This document shows positions 26,224 through 35,850 of a stretch of 64,000 bases of DNA, in pieces. Positions within the stretch are counted from its first letter, which is position 1. Each line of letters starts with the position of its first letter. The stretch spans positions 248,001 through 312,000 of the forward strand of contig JABZFM010000006.1 of NCBI GenBank assembly GCA_014237465.1. The letters are read 5' to 3'. The notes below the pieces were generated by a model. That model saw only the letters and a list, made by a program, of their open reading frames with translations. It had not been told where the DNA came from and searched no databases. The stretch is from Desulfobacteraceae bacterium (lineage in GTDB: Bacteria; Desulfobacterota; Desulfobacteria; Desulfobacterales; Desulfosalsimonadaceae). Position numbers and translations under genes: made by a program.

Positions 26224-27636
26224 TTAACTTTTATTTATCCATTCAAGCGGATCAATGGGATTTCCCTGATGCCGGATTTCAAAATAAAGAGACGGCCCGT
26301 TCATAGAGCCGGTATCCCCCACAGTGGCAATTACTTCTCCGGTTTCCACCTGTTCGCCTTTTGATCTGAAAAGTTCCTCGGCATGCGCATAAACCGTATG
26401 AAAATTTTTTCCGTGAGCAATGATAATTACATTGCCATAACCTTTTAACCAGCTTGAATATATCGTTTGTCCTGAGAAAACGGCCCGTATCGGGGTTCCC
26501 TGTTTGGATTGAATCTCAATGCCGTTTCGAAAACTGGAAGCCCCCGAATGGGACTCTACATATTTCCCATATTTCGAAATAACTTTACCGTTAACCGGCA
26601 TTTTTAGCAAGCCCTGATAAGCGTAAAAATTGTTAATATTTTCCTGATCAAAAGAGCTTCCCTGTCGCAAGGCATTGATGGTTTTATCCAGGTTGACGGA
26701 AGCCTTTTTCAAATATTTTATTGTCGCCAGACGATTTGTCTTTTTCTGTTTAATCTCGGCCAGCAGCCGGTTACGCTGCTTTTGTTCTTTCGCCAGCCGA
26801 GCAATGGTTTCCTGATATTCTGCGTTTAGCGACTCTTTTTTCTTTTTCTGCTGATTCTGCTGATCAATCAGGCCGGCGAGATCATTTTTTTTCTCTACTA
26901 ATTTTCCGACAACCTGATAATCGTATTGAAGTATTTTTTTAACTGCTGCTCTACGCTTCATCAGATCATGAAGAGAGGTCGCTGAAGCAAGCAGGTTGAC
27001 TTCCCCCAGTTTATTCAACTTATAAAGCGAAACCACGCGATTAACGGCATATCCACTGTTCCTGTCTATGGCACTCTGGGCCTGATCAACTTTTTTCTGC
27101 ATTTCTGAAATATTACCGGACACAACTACCAGTTCAGCTTCAATAACACCCGCCTGGCGTCTGGCTTTGTTGAGTGTTAGATCTGTTTTGTGAAGCTGAG
27201 CAATGACCTCTTTTTCCTGCTTATTGTATTTGAAAACTTCAGCGGTCTGCTGCTTTATTTTCCGGTTGATGTCGTCCGATTTGGCAGTGGCTTTATCCAA
27301 ATCCGTTCGTTTGCCACCACTGACAGAATGAATGGTATGTAATTTTATATAATTATTTCGACTTGATACATAACCTACATCAGAATCATGGAGCACCTGG
27401 AGCCAGCCCTTCACATGATCCAGCACCTGGACCTGGGTATCTTTTTCCAGGACTTTGATGACTGGATATCCCCCCCCTGCACCAAGCCTCATGTTCAGGC
27501 GGCCAACCGTGACAACACCGATTTCACGGGTTTCAAGGCTTTCTGCCGTAACCGGCATCACCAGACAGGAAAGCAGAACTCCAAAAAAAATTACAGTTTT
27601 AAAAATTTTCTGATAGAAAAAAAACACCCCACCCAT
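26224..27636 (-). CDS. EnvC-like murein hydrolase activator with SH3 domain
   Basis: About 470 residues: signal peptide, a bacterial SH3 domain (GRLNMRLGAGGGYPVIKVLEKDTQVQVLD), a long coiled coil (roughly 90-340) and a C-terminal LytM/M23 domain. The LytM zinc ligands are missing: NGIEI replaces the HxxxD site and LYFEIRH the HxH, as in EnvC, which activates amidases instead of cutting peptidoglycan. It overlaps ftsX and follows ftsE-ftsX, so FtsEX is expected to gate it at the division site. In-frame starts at 27654, 27636 and GTG 27627 are possible; 27636 gives the best signal peptide. Confidence 0.88.
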   Translation of the reverse strand: MGGVFFFYQKIFKTVIFFGVLLSCLVMPVTAESLETREIGVVTVGRLNMRLGAGGGYPVIKVLEKDTQVQVLDHVKGWLQVLHDSDVGYVSSRNNYIKLHTIHSVSGGKRTDLDKATAKSDDINRKIKQQTAEVFKYNKQEKEVIAQLHKTDLTLNKARRQAGVIEAELVVVSGNISEMQKKVDQAQSAIDRNSGYAVNRVVSLYKLNKLGEVNLLASATSLHDLMKRRAAVKKILQYDYQVVGKLVEKKNDLAGLIDQQNQQKKKKESLNAEYQETIARLAKEQKQRNRLLAEIKQKKTNRLATIKYLKKASVNLDKTINALRQGSSFDQENINNFYAYQGLLKMPVNGKVISKYGKYVESHSGASSFRNGIEIQSKQGTPIRAVFSGQTIYSSWLKGYGNVIIIAHGKNFHTVYAHAEELFRSKGEQVETGEVIATVGDTGSMNGPSLYFEIRHQGNPIDPLEWINKS

Positions 27637-28472
27637 CCAATCATCATACTGCACAGGACTATGGCCAAAGAAAACTTTACAGAGATAAAGCGTATTTCAA
27701 AAAAAGAAAATACCGTTTCCGGTGCAAAGTTCGGCACCGTCAAAACAAATGCCAGGTAAAGCATCAAAATACCAGCAACCCCACCTAAAAAACCTTGTGC
27801 CACAGCTTCAAAAAAAAGCGGGTATTTGATAAATTCCTCATCAGCACCGATAATTCTTATAATTTCAATTTCTTCCCGGCGGGAATACATTGTCAGGCGG
27901 ATGGTGTTGGCAATGATCAAAAGCGTGGCAATAAAAAAAATGCTCACCAGCACCAGCCCGGTAACCTTGAAAAGATTATAGATCCCGTTAAATCGATGAA
28001 GCCACTTCTGGGCATATTCGACATCTGCAACATACGGCAGGCCACCAATATTTTGTGACAGTTCTTCAATATCTTCAAGCTTGCGGCAAGAATCCGCCAA
28101 AGTGATTTCCAAAGAATCCGGCAATGGATTTTTATCAAGGCCGTCAAGAAGAGAAGACTGCTGCCCGATCTTTTCTTTTAAATCATTGTATGCATCGTCT
28201 TTGGAAATAAATTCAATCGCTGCCACACCGCTTGAGTTTCGTATTGTTTCCATCAATTCGGTTCGCTGAGGTTCAGCCACATTGTTACTCATATAAGCGA
28301 TAATGCGTACGCCTTTTCGCCAAGCATCCAGAAAATCCGTGGCATTATTGAAAAAAAGAGAGAATGCGCTGACAATAAATACGGATAAGGCGATTGTCAC
28401 GATGCTTACAATGTGAAGAAATTTATTATTCACAATATCCGTAAGCGCGCGTCTGGCAGCGAATATCAACAT
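27591..28472 (-). CDS. ftsX: Cell division ABC transporter permease FtsX
   Basis: A 293-residue membrane protein with the FtsX plan: a short cytoplasmic N terminus, TM1 near 22-45, a periplasmic domain (50-165), and TM2-TM4 with the RREEIEIIRIIGADEEFIKYPLFFEA loop between them. With FtsE it couples ATP hydrolysis to periplasmic EnvC-type activators. Its 3' end overlaps the envC-like gene, supporting co-translation. Confidence 0.93.
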   Translation of the reverse strand: MLIFAARRALTDIVNNKFLHIVSIVTIALSVFIVSAFSLFFNNATDFLDAWRKGVRIIAYMSNNVAEPQRTELMETIRNSSGVAAIEFISKDDAYNDLKEKIGQQSSLLDGLDKNPLPDSLEITLADSCRKLEDIEELSQNIGGLPYVADVEYAQKWLHRFNGIYNLFKVTGLVLVSIFFIATLLIIANTIRLTMYSRREEIEIIRIIGADEEFIKYPLFFEAVAQGFLGGVAGILMLYLAFVLTVPNFAPETVFSFFEIRFISVKFSLAIVLCSMMIGWVGCFFSIRKFLKL

Positions 28473-28524
28473 AAATTTTTATTCCCGTCTAAATTTTTGA
28501 TGATGATACTGTAAAAAATCACAT

Positions 28525-29199
28525 TCAGGCCATCCGGCCCTTCACCAGCCGGACCACCCGTCCATGATGATTATTGATCATCTGCTGATCATGGGTGGCG
28601 ATAATAACCGTCGCCCCTCTTTCATGAACAGACCGTAAAAGCTGAAAAATGTGCGCCGCTGAATCCGGATCCAGACTGCCGGTGGGTTCATCGGCCAGAA
28701 CAATTTTAGGCGTACCCACCATTGCCCGGGCAATGGCCACCCGTTGCTTCTCTCCGCCCGACAGCACCGGCGGAAATTCTTCTGACCGGTCTTCGATTCC
28801 GACACGCTCAAGGACGTCCATAACGAGCGGATAGATCTCCTTTGGCTTAAAACCGGCAACCTCCAGCACCAGCGAAACATTCTGAAAAACCGTTTTTGTG
28901 GGGATCAGTTTAAAATCTTGAAAAATAACGCCAAACTTACGGCGAAGCATGGGAATCTGCTTTTTCGAAATCCGGGCCAGATTCATTCCATCCACCAGGA
29001 TGGAACCGGAAGACACGGTTTCGCCCATATACAGCAATTTAATCATGGTCGATTTGCCCGCACCACTAGGGCCGGTAACAAAAATAAATTCATTTTGACA
29101 GACATTAAGGGTTACATCACTCAATGCCACCATTTTTCCATACCACTTGCTCACATGAAACATTCGGATAATCGAATTGTTACCCTGCACAGCATACAT
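28525..29199 (-). CDS. ftsE: Cell division ATP-binding protein FtsE
   Basis: A 224-residue ABC ATPase: Walker [10 protein letters not shown], signature [15 protein letters not shown], Walker [10 protein letters not shown] and the switch His (IIATHD). It partners FtsX, encoded 52 bases downstream. AAGGG precedes the ATG at 29199. It starts the minus-strand envelope cluster ftsE-ftsX-envC-ctpA. Confidence 0.94.
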   Translation of the reverse strand: MYAVQGNNSIIRMFHVSKWYGKMVALSDVTLNVCQNEFIFVTGPSGAGKSTMIKLLYMGETVSSGSILVDGMNLARISKKQIPMLRRKFGVIFQDFKLIPTKTVFQNVSLVLEVAGFKPKEIYPLVMDVLERVGIEDRSEEFPPVLSGGEKQRVAIARAMVGTPKIVLADEPTGSLDPDSAAHIFQLLRSVHERGATVIIATHDQQMINNHHGRVVRLVKGRMA

Positions 29200-29643
29200 T
29201 CAAAACGCCCTTCTAAAACTATTTATTAATAATATTAATATATTAGGACAATAACTTAGGCTATAGCTTCTCAAAAGTTGTGCAAAAAGGAAACAAAATT
29301 TAAATCAATGAATAATCAATCGGTCAATATGCTATCTAAAAAGATAAACTTCCAACATGATTTGTCCCTAAAAACCTTCCACCTTCAGCCTATCCACCTC
29401 ATATTAAACACCTCATATTAAACATTGACCCAACCTGATTTTGCTGATAGGTCTTTTCCGAGTCAAGGAGTGCTGTTTCCAGTTTTTCTTGCTCCCCCCA
29501 CTGATCCCATAAAAAGCTTCTTCCACTCGGTGGGGGTTATTATTTATCGAATATTTCCCATACAATCAACATTTTTTGCCACGCATAAAAGGCAAATTAC
29601 CGGTTAGCAATGATCATCGCTTCCGGCAAAAAGGATTTTTTTA
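29200..29643. promoter_or_regulatory. ftsE-pyrE divergent intergenic region with possible pyrE attenuator
   Basis: About 440 bases without a gene, presumably holding both promoters. A GC stem CCCCCAC (29495-29501) / GTGGGGG (29530-29536) followed by TTATTATTTAT lies about 100 bases before pyrE and could be a transcription attenuator. A 14-base unit ending CCTCATATTAAAC is tandemly repeated near 29395-29421. Upstream of it are AT-rich sequences without a clear -35/-10 pair. Confidence 0.4.
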
Positions 29644-30198
29644 ATGAAAAAAGAGCTCATCGATCTTCTGTGCGAAAAATCTTTTCAATACAGCAAAGAA
29701 CCGGCATTCAAACTGGCGTCAGGAAAAATGAGCAGTTTTTATGTCAACTGCAAGCCGGTGACATTAAGCCCCCGGGGCATGTACCTGATCGGCCACCTTG
29801 TTTTTGATGCCGTCAGCGATATGACTATTGCCGGCGTCGGCGGACTCACTTTTGGCGCGGACCCCATTGCCATGGCAACATCTTTTGTTTCCGAGATAAA
29901 AGCAAAACCGGTCAAAGCCTTTTCCATCCGCAAAAACCAGAAGGACCATGGTATCATTAAATGGATTGAAGGGGACCTGGCTGCCGGTGACAGTGTCGCC
30001 ATTGTTGAAGATGTCGTTACAACAGGCGGTTCCACCATCAAGGCCATTGAACGCGCCCGTGTTGAAGGTTTAAAGGTAGAACGGATTATCGTTCTAATTG
30101 ACCGACAGGAAGGCGGTATACAGGCAATCAAAGACCTCGTGCCGGATGTTGTTTCCCTGATCACCCGGGATGAACTGCTGGAGGTTTATGAAGCATAA
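29644..30198 (+). CDS. pyrE: Orotate phosphoribosyltransferase
   Basis: A 184-residue PRTase converting orotate and PRPP to OMP in pyrimidine synthesis. The PRPP motif [19 protein letters not shown] is complete, and the N-terminal [16 protein letters not shown] and the flexible-loop [13 protein letters not shown] region match PyrE. AAGGAT precedes the ATG. A short frame overlapping its 3' end (30187 on) is not considered a gene. Confidence 0.94.
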   Translation: MKKELIDLLCEKSFQYSKEPAFKLASGKMSSFYVNCKPVTLSPRGMYLIGHLVFDAVSDMTIAGVGGLTFGADPIAMATSFVSEIKAKPVKAFSIRKNQKDHGIIKWIEGDLAAGDSVAIVEDVVTTGGSTIKAIERARVEGLKVERIIVLIDRQEGGIQAIKDLVPDVVSLITRDELLEVYEA

Positions 30199-30404
30199 AG
30201 TTATGTCGGCAATGCCGGTTCACGATGTTTCGAAATGGGTAAGGCGCTCCTGGAATTATCCTGAATTAAACAAGCTTTATGCTGCCGGCTGGTATGTCCC
30301 GACTTCCTTGTCAATGCGTCCGGCCAAATTATCTTCTGCGATATCAAGAACATAATCCATTTCAACATAATATAGGAATGATTACGATTAAGAAGTATTG
30401 GTCA

Positions 30405-30776
30405 TTACGGCAGGATATACGTTGCGCAGGAATCGTCTGATTCCCAGACACCCACCCGGGAGACCCCCACGCCGGGGGTTGAAATTTTCGATTGAAGCGT
30501 TTCGGCGATATATCTGGCAACATTTTCCGATGAAGGGTTTCCATCATCAAAAAAATCAAGTTCATTTAAAAATTTGTGGTCCAGGGAGTCGATGATTTCA
30601 CTCAGGTGCACTTTGATTTCACCAAAGTCCATTAACACTCCGGCGGTATTTAATTCTTTTCCGGCAATATATACTTCCACCCGCCAGTTGTGCCCATGAA
30701 GATTTTCACATTTTTTCGCAACCATTTTCAGCTGATGGGCGGCGGCAAACCGGGAAACGACTTTCAATTCATACAT
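30405..30776 (-). CDS. queD: 6-carboxy-5,6,7,8-tetrahydropterin synthase (QueD/PTPS family)
   Basis: A 123-residue enzyme of the queuosine pathway acting on dihydroneopterin triphosphate. Zinc ligands are in AAAHQL and LHGHNW, the catalytic Cys in KKCENLHGH, and the DH pair in DSLDHKFLNE; the C-terminal glutamate is in VGVWES. The start at 30776 follows AGGAAAA; the frame is open to 30827 without a good ribosome site. No other queuosine gene is in the window. Confidence 0.9.
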   Translation of the reverse strand: MYELKVVSRFAAAHQLKMVAKKCENLHGHNWRVEVYIAGKELNTAGVLMDFGEIKVHLSEIIDSLDHKFLNELDFFDDGNPSSENVARYIAETLQSKISTPGVGVSRVGVWESDDSCATYILP

Positions 30777-30881
30777 TTTATATTTTTTCCTGTTTAATTG
30801 ATTTTTCAAAACTGATCGACATTCCAATACACTAAACTCAAGCAGTTATAAGGTTTGATATGATGCCGACCACAGGATTGG

Positions 30882-30986
30882 AAGCATTCATAGGGTGCCG
30901 TAGATGTGAGGCGCCGGGTACGTAGACGTATTTTTTATACTTCAAGTGCCCGGCAACAAAGCAGATGCGGTGTCCTGTGAATGCTT
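30882..30986. repeat. MITE-like imperfect palindrome, copy D
   Basis: Ends AAGCATTCA (30882-30890) and TGAATGCTT (30978-30986) are perfect inverted repeats. The arms continue to pair with interruptions (GGGTGCCGTAGATGTG against GCAGATGCGGTGTCC; CGCCGGGTAC against GTGCCCGGC) around a centre ACGTATTTTTTATACTT. The size and plan resemble copies A-C, but the sequence differs. Confidence 0.6.
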
Positions 30987-30995
30987 ACGAAATAT

Positions 30996-32123
30996 TTATT
31001 TGGCGGCCTTGGCAGACCCGCCCTTAAACAGGCGCTTGAATTTTTTGGTTAATTTTTCAGACTCCAGCTTGGAAAATTCCTTTAAAAGCGCTTCCTGCTT
31101 TTTACTTATATGTTTCGGGGTTTTCAAATCAACCTGAACGATCTGATCCCCCCGATTGTTTGACCGGATGTTTGACCGGATTGATGGAATCCCCTGTCCG
31201 GGCAACCGGAAGGTATCCGCATACTGGGTGCCTTTTGGAATTTTGAGGGTTTCCTCTCCGGTCAATGTCTGTACCTTTATTTCGCCCCCCAATGCGGCCA
31301 GAATAAATGAAAGTTCAACCGTACAGATGACATCGGTATTGCTGCGCCTGAAAAACTCGTGCGGTTTTACCCCGATAAATACATACAGATCCCCTGGCGG
31401 CCCTCCTTTGACACCGGCTTCGCCTTCTCCGGTCAGCCTGAGTTTTGATCCGTTATCCACGCCGGCGGGAATTTTTATAGACACTCTTTTATTGACAATG
31501 ATCCGCTGCTGCCCCCTGCACTGGGGACACGGGTCCTTGATGACCTGACCGCCGCCCCGGCAGCCGGGACACGTACTTTTGACTGAGAAAAAGCCCTGGG
31601 TTCTCACAAACTGTCCGGTTCCACGGCACTGGGAACATGTTTCAGGATATGTACCCGGTTTGGCGCCACTGCCTTCACAAGTCGGACAGGTTTCATACTT
31701 TTCAATATCGATTTCCGTTTCCATTCCAAAGGCAGCTTCCAAAAAATCGATGGTCAGATCATAGCGCAGATCGCTCCCCCGCTGGGCGCTGCTTCTGGAA
31801 CTTCTGCCGGTTCGGAAACCAAAAAAATCCTCAAAAATATCCCCGAAACTGGAAAAAACATCTTCAAACCCGCCGGCAGAACCACCGCCCATCCCCTCAA
31901 GCCCCCGATGACCGAACTGATCGTAAACCTGACGTTTTTCAGGATCAGACAATACACTGTAAGCTTCCGACGCTTCCTTGAAAAGACCCTCCGCCTTCTT
32001 ATCCCCCGAGTTTCTATCCGGATGATACTTTAAGGCAACCTTACGGTATCGGGACTTTAATTCATTGGTATCCACATCCCGGCTGACACCGAGGACTTCA
32101 TAGTAATCTCTTTTTGAACTCAT
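30996..32123 (-). CDS. dnaJ: Chaperone protein DnaJ
   Basis: A 375-residue type I J-protein: J domain with HPD (KYHPDRN), a Gly/Phe-rich linker, a zinc domain with four cysteine repeats (CPTCEGSG, CSQCRGTG, CPGCRGGG and the last reading CPQCRGQQ instead of CxxCxGxG), and the C-terminal client-binding domains. It stimulates DnaK ATPase. It is divergent from menG; no dnaK or grpE is adjacent. Confidence 0.95.
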   Translation of the reverse strand: MSSKRDYYEVLGVSRDVDTNELKSRYRKVALKYHPDRNSGDKKAEGLFKEASEAYSVLSDPEKRQVYDQFGHRGLEGMGGGSAGGFEDVFSSFGDIFEDFFGFRTGRSSRSSAQRGSDLRYDLTIDFLEAAFGMETEIDIEKYETCPTCEGSGAKPGTYPETCSQCRGTGQFVRTQGFFSVKSTCPGCRGGGQVIKDPCPQCRGQQRIIVNKRVSIKIPAGVDNGSKLRLTGEGEAGVKGGPPGDLYVFIGVKPHEFFRRSNTDVICTVELSFILAALGGEIKVQTLTGEETLKIPKGTQYADTFRLPGQGIPSIRSNIRSNNRGDQIVQVDLKTPKHISKKQEALLKEFSKLESEKLTKKFKRLFKGGSAKAAK

Positions 32124-32314
32124 TTATCTTCCAGAATATTCCACATAACTGATTTATTATACATAAAAAAACATTCCACCTGATTGAGATTGACAGAATG
32201 CATAACAATTCCGGTAATATCTAAAACATTTGACAGCAGATGATATTATGGTATGAGAACGGATACTGCTATTATCCTTGGCGATACAATAATGCATAAA
32301 TTAAGATTGTCAAT

Positions 32315-33013
32315 ATGGAACTCGATTTTATCAAAGAGATGTTCGATTCAATTGCGCCGCGGTATGATTTTCTAAACCGCCTGCTCAGCTTAAGGCAGGA
32401 TGTTTACTGGCGCCGGACCATGATCTCTGCACTGGATTTACCCGATAATGCAACAGTTCTCGATGTTGCCTGCGGAACCGGAGATGTCCTGATTGAAATC
32501 TTAAACCAGACCGGAAATCAAAAACTCGTCGTCGGCGCCGACTTTGCGCCCGAGATGCTGAAACAGGCCAAAATCAAACTGTTACGGGAAAATTTCAGCC
32601 CTGATATTCAACTCATTGCCGGCAATGCTCTGTACCTGCCGTTTGCCCCCGATACCTTTGATGCGGTTACCATCGCATTCGGAATTCGCAATATTATGGA
32701 CCGGAAATCGGCTTTGAGCAATTTTTTCAATTGTTTAAAATCCGGGGGCAAGTTGGCGGTCCTGGAACTGGCCACTCCCGGAAGCAAATTCTTTTTGTCC
32801 CTTTATCTTTTCTATTTCTCCCGGATACTCCCGCTCATCGGCGCTTTTTTTTCAAAACACATGAAAGCCTATGATTATCTTCCCGCATCAGTCATCAACT
32901 TCCCGCCGCCGGATAAATTTGCCGCTATTATGAAACAGGCGGAATTTACAAAAATAAAGTGGCGCCGCCTGACAATGGGCATCGCCACTGTTCATATTGG
33001 GCATAAAGAATAG
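32315..33013 (+). CDS. menG: Demethylmenaquinone methyltransferase (UbiE/MenG)
   Basis: A 232-residue class I SAM methyltransferase. MFDSIAPRYDFLNRLLSLRQDVYWRR, VLDVACGTGDVLIE and FGIRNIMDRKSAL are the UbiE/MenG signatures. It performs the last C-methylation of menaquinone, the quinone of most desulfobacterotan respiratory chains, so menG is preferred to ubiE. Confidence 0.92.
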   Translation: MELDFIKEMFDSIAPRYDFLNRLLSLRQDVYWRRTMISALDLPDNATVLDVACGTGDVLIEILNQTGNQKLVVGADFAPEMLKQAKIKLLRENFSPDIQLIAGNALYLPFAPDTFDAVTIAFGIRNIMDRKSALSNFFNCLKSGGKLAVLELATPGSKFFLSLYLFYFSRILPLIGAFFSKHMKAYDYLPASVINFPPPDKFAAIMKQAEFTKIKWRRLTMGIATVHIGHKE

Positions 33014-33120
33014 AGAGGCCGCCGGGTCAATCACAATAAGATGAGGCTGATTTTTCCATTTATAAAAATCTATAGAAAACAAAAAAATCATCGTTATTCA
33101 CTTAAAGTATGGAGGGTTTT

Positions 33121-33870
33121 ATGAAGTTGCGAATTTTTACGATGCTTGCATTAATCATCATCATTTCAGGATTTTTTTTCAGTGCTTCTGCGGAAGAAGA
33201 AAAAACACCATGGAGCGGCGAAGGTGAAGTCGGCTATTTCCTCACAACCGGAAACACGGAAACATCATCTTTAAATGCAAAGTTAAGCATCAACTATGAA
33301 ACCAGTCACTGGTTCAATGAAGCGAAATTTATAGCTATCAACAACTCTGAAAAAATTGAAAACGATGATGGCAGTACAAAAGATAAGACTTCTGCAGAAG
33401 CTTATACTTTTACAGATAAAGCCGGATATAAATTCAATGAAAATGACTATATCTATATTGCCGGTGCTTATGAAAAAGACCGGTTTAATGGTTATGACTA
33501 CCAGTCAATGGTATCAGCCGGTTATGGACGAAGACTTTTTAAAAATGACAAGATAATGCTTAAGGTTGAAATCGGTCCCGGGTATCGATATGACAAACTT
33601 GATTCCGGAGAAAAGAATGACGAGGCTACACTCCGGGGATTCGGCAAATTTGAATGGAACCTGACAGAGACTTCAATGTTTGAAGAAGAACTCAACGTCG
33701 TGTACAGTTCTGAATTAACCCGGACAATATCCGTCTCCTCCATAAAAGCCCAGATCGTCGGAGCTCTGGCAATGAAGCTTTCATATACTTTTGATCACTC
33801 ATCTAAGGTTCCTGCGGGTACGGAAAAAACAGATACGATCACCGCGCTGACGCTTGTATACAGCTTTTAG
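33121..33870 (+). CDS. DUF481 family outer-membrane protein (YdiY-like)
   Basis: A 249-residue protein with a signal peptide (hydrophobic 5-20, cleaved near SASA) and a predicted beta-barrel: alternating strands, WSGEGEVGYFLTTGNTETSSLNAKLSINYE at the start (DUF481 hallmark of repeated GNTxxxS) and a terminal LVYSF with aromatic last residue. GGAGGG precedes the ATG at 33121. Function in the family is unknown. Confidence 0.85.
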   Translation: MKLRIFTMLALIIIISGFFFSASAEEEKTPWSGEGEVGYFLTTGNTETSSLNAKLSINYETSHWFNEAKFIAINNSEKIENDDGSTKDKTSAEAYTFTDKAGYKFNENDYIYIAGAYEKDRFNGYDYQSMVSAGYGRRLFKNDKIMLKVEIGPGYRYDKLDSGEKNDEATLRGFGKFEWNLTETSMFEEELNVVYSSELTRTISVSSIKAQIVGALAMKLSYTFDHSSKVPAGTEKTDTITALTLVYSF

Positions 33871-33885
33871 TATCTGTAAGCAATA

Positions 33886-35850
33886 TTAATTATATAATGA
33901 AGAAACAAAACATCCGCTGTCATTGCCGCCATCAGTTGCTGCATTTGAAAGCGGATTATCCGGTTCAGGTATTACTTCAGGTGGCGGGGAGGTTGCGGCT
34001 AAATTGACAGCGGCCGCAGCATTGACCCGGCCGCCGGAAAGCAGCTTTCCGGCCAGGTCAGGGACCTGGTCAACAGAATCCGCAAGAATCTGTTTGACTT
34101 CCAGGCAGCTTAAATCCAGCTTGGCAGACCAGACCAGACCGGCAATCCCGGATACAACCGGGGTTGCCATGGAAGTTCCGCTCTTGAATCCATATTCATC
34201 TCCGATAAATTCCCAGTTGATTCCGCTCAATGAGATATCATCCAGATAAATGCCGTCATAATTGGTACCTTTATCCGAAGTCAGGCTGAATCTTAAATAA
34301 AAATCATCATAATCAGCATCATTGCTCCAGATTATCATTCGTTCGATCCCGGATGAAAACCCGCTAACCGAGTGAATCACTGAATATTCGCCGCTTTCCC
34401 CCTCGGAAATCTCGATTTTTAAATTATCACCCCGAGGCCCAAGAGAATATAAAATACCAAACTGCAAATTTAACCCACGGAAATTCTGCGCCTGAACCGG
34501 ATCTGCGGTTCTGATGTAGGAAAATTCATTTTCATGATAATCGTTGACCGAATCGATCACCACGAAGGAGTTGAAATTTTCGTCATAGACCGTTGCCCAG
34601 CTCTCATATTCACCGCCGGTCACCCATTGATCATCTGCTGTCTCAAAGTCTTCTGCAAACAGTACCTCCCTTGGCGGCGGCGTGGTACTGTAAATATTTG
34701 AAATCGAACCGCTCCCGCCGGGTGCTGCCACATCCACTGAATTTTTCCCGTAATTGGAATAGGACGCCAACACATCATTTTCATCGGTGGCCGCCACACT
34801 GATAATATTGTCAAGATCATAGCTTGCCGGATAAGTAAAAAAACTGTCATTGTCCTGCCCGTCATTTCCAGCGGCAGCCACCACCAGTACCCCGTTTTCC
34901 CCGGCCAACTGGTAAACTTCAAATAATGACCAACTGAACGACGGCCCGCCAAAGCTGCAGTTAATGATGTTTGCCCCGTTTTCCACTGCATACAAAACCG
35001 CGTCAAGGATAACCACTGTTGTTGCATTAAACGGACTGGCCTCAAACAGATCAAAGATCTGGACCGGCATAATCTTCGCATGCCACATCACCCCGGTTGC
35101 GCCAATCCCATTATCCCCTTCGGCTGCAATAATACCGGCCACATGAGTGCCATGACCGTCGCCATAAAGGTCTTTGGAGTAATCGGACGGGTTATTGTCA
35201 TTGTTCACAAAATCCCACCCATGAATATCATCAACAAAACCATTATGATCGTCATCTTTTCCATTATCCGGGATTTCTTCCGGGTTGCGCCATATGTTGT
35301 TCATCAAATCCGGGTGATCAAACGCCACACCGGAATCAATAACCGCAATAACGATATTGCTGCTGCCGGTTTCCATATTCCAGGCTTCCGGTGCTGAAAT
35401 ATCCGCACCCGATGTTCCGGTTTTTCCATTCACCTGCTGGCCGTTATTATCCAGATACCACAGGCGGTTAAAATGCGTGTCATCGGGAACCATCCAGGGC
35501 CCGTATAAATAATTGGGCTCTGCATATTCCACTGAAGACATGCCGGAAATCAGCTCGACGGCATCAAGCGTATTCATATCTTCCATATCTTCCGGATTTT
35601 CCGGCAGCTGCCAGTACTCCACCCGGAGTATTTTAATCTCTTTGATCAATACGGCGCCCACCATTTGCCGGGCATGAAACTTTTCACTCTCATTTGCCCA
35701 GTCATAAAATTTTACCAGTATTTCATGGGAAACATAATTTTCCGAATCTTCTGCTTTTTTTTCCATTCCCCACGCTGTCCCGCTGATACTTGCTGCCAGC
35801 AAAAGGCCTGCGGCAAACATATAAATTTGCCTGACCAGTATATTTTTCAT
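33886..35850 (-). CDS. Secreted S8 subtilisin-like serine protease
   Basis: A 654-residue exported protease: signal peptide (1-28), an inhibitor-like propeptide (about 40-120, SHEILVKF...VEYAEPNY), and a catalytic domain with Asp172 (AVIDSGV), His233 (GHGTHVAG) and Ser560 (GTSMATP). Between His and Ser an extra beta-sandwich of about 150 residues is inserted (FAEDFETADDQW... to ...DGIYLDDISLSG), like carbohydrate- or MAM-type modules in other subtilases. The protein ends GNDSGCFVSSLYN, reminiscent of the GCFIATAAYGS box (CFI-box C-terminal sorting motif) of deltaproteobacterial exoproteins, but lacks the transmembrane and basic tail. Confidence 0.92.
   Translation of the reverse strand: MKNILVRQIYMFAAGLLLAASISGTAWGMEKKAEDSENYVSHEILVKFYDWANESEKFHARQMVGAVLIKEIKILRVEYWQLPENPEDMEDMNTLDAVELISGMSSVEYAEPNYLYGPWMVPDDTHFNRLWYLDNNGQQVNGKTGTSGADISAPEAWNMETGSSNIVIAVIDSGVAFDHPDLMNNIWRNPEEIPDNGKDDDHNGFVDDIHGWDFVNNDNNPSDYSKDLYGDGHGTHVAGIIAAEGDNGIGATGVMWHAKIMPVQIFDLFEASPFNATTVVILDAVLYAVENGANIINCSFGGPSFSWSLFEVYQLAGENGVLVVAAAGNDGQDNDSFFTYPASYDLDNIISVAATDENDVLASYSNYGKNSVDVAAPGGSGSISNIYSTTPPPREVLFAEDFETADDQWVTGGEYESWATVYDENFNSFVVIDSVNDYHENEFSYIRTADPVQAQNFRGLNLQFGILYSLGPRGDNLKIEISEGESGEYSVIHSVSGFSSGIERMIIWSNDADYDDFYLRFSLTSDKGTNYDGIYLDDISLSGINWEFIGDEYGFKSGTSMATPVVSGIAGLVWSAKLDLSCLEVKQILADSVDQVPDLAGKLLSGGRVNAAAAVNLAATSPPPEVIPEPDNPLSNAATDGGNDSGCFVSSLYN

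Noticed and set aside
30170-30355. Small gene overlapping the 3' end of pyrE
   Set aside because: A 55-61 residue frame without ribosome site or recognisable features; probably chance.
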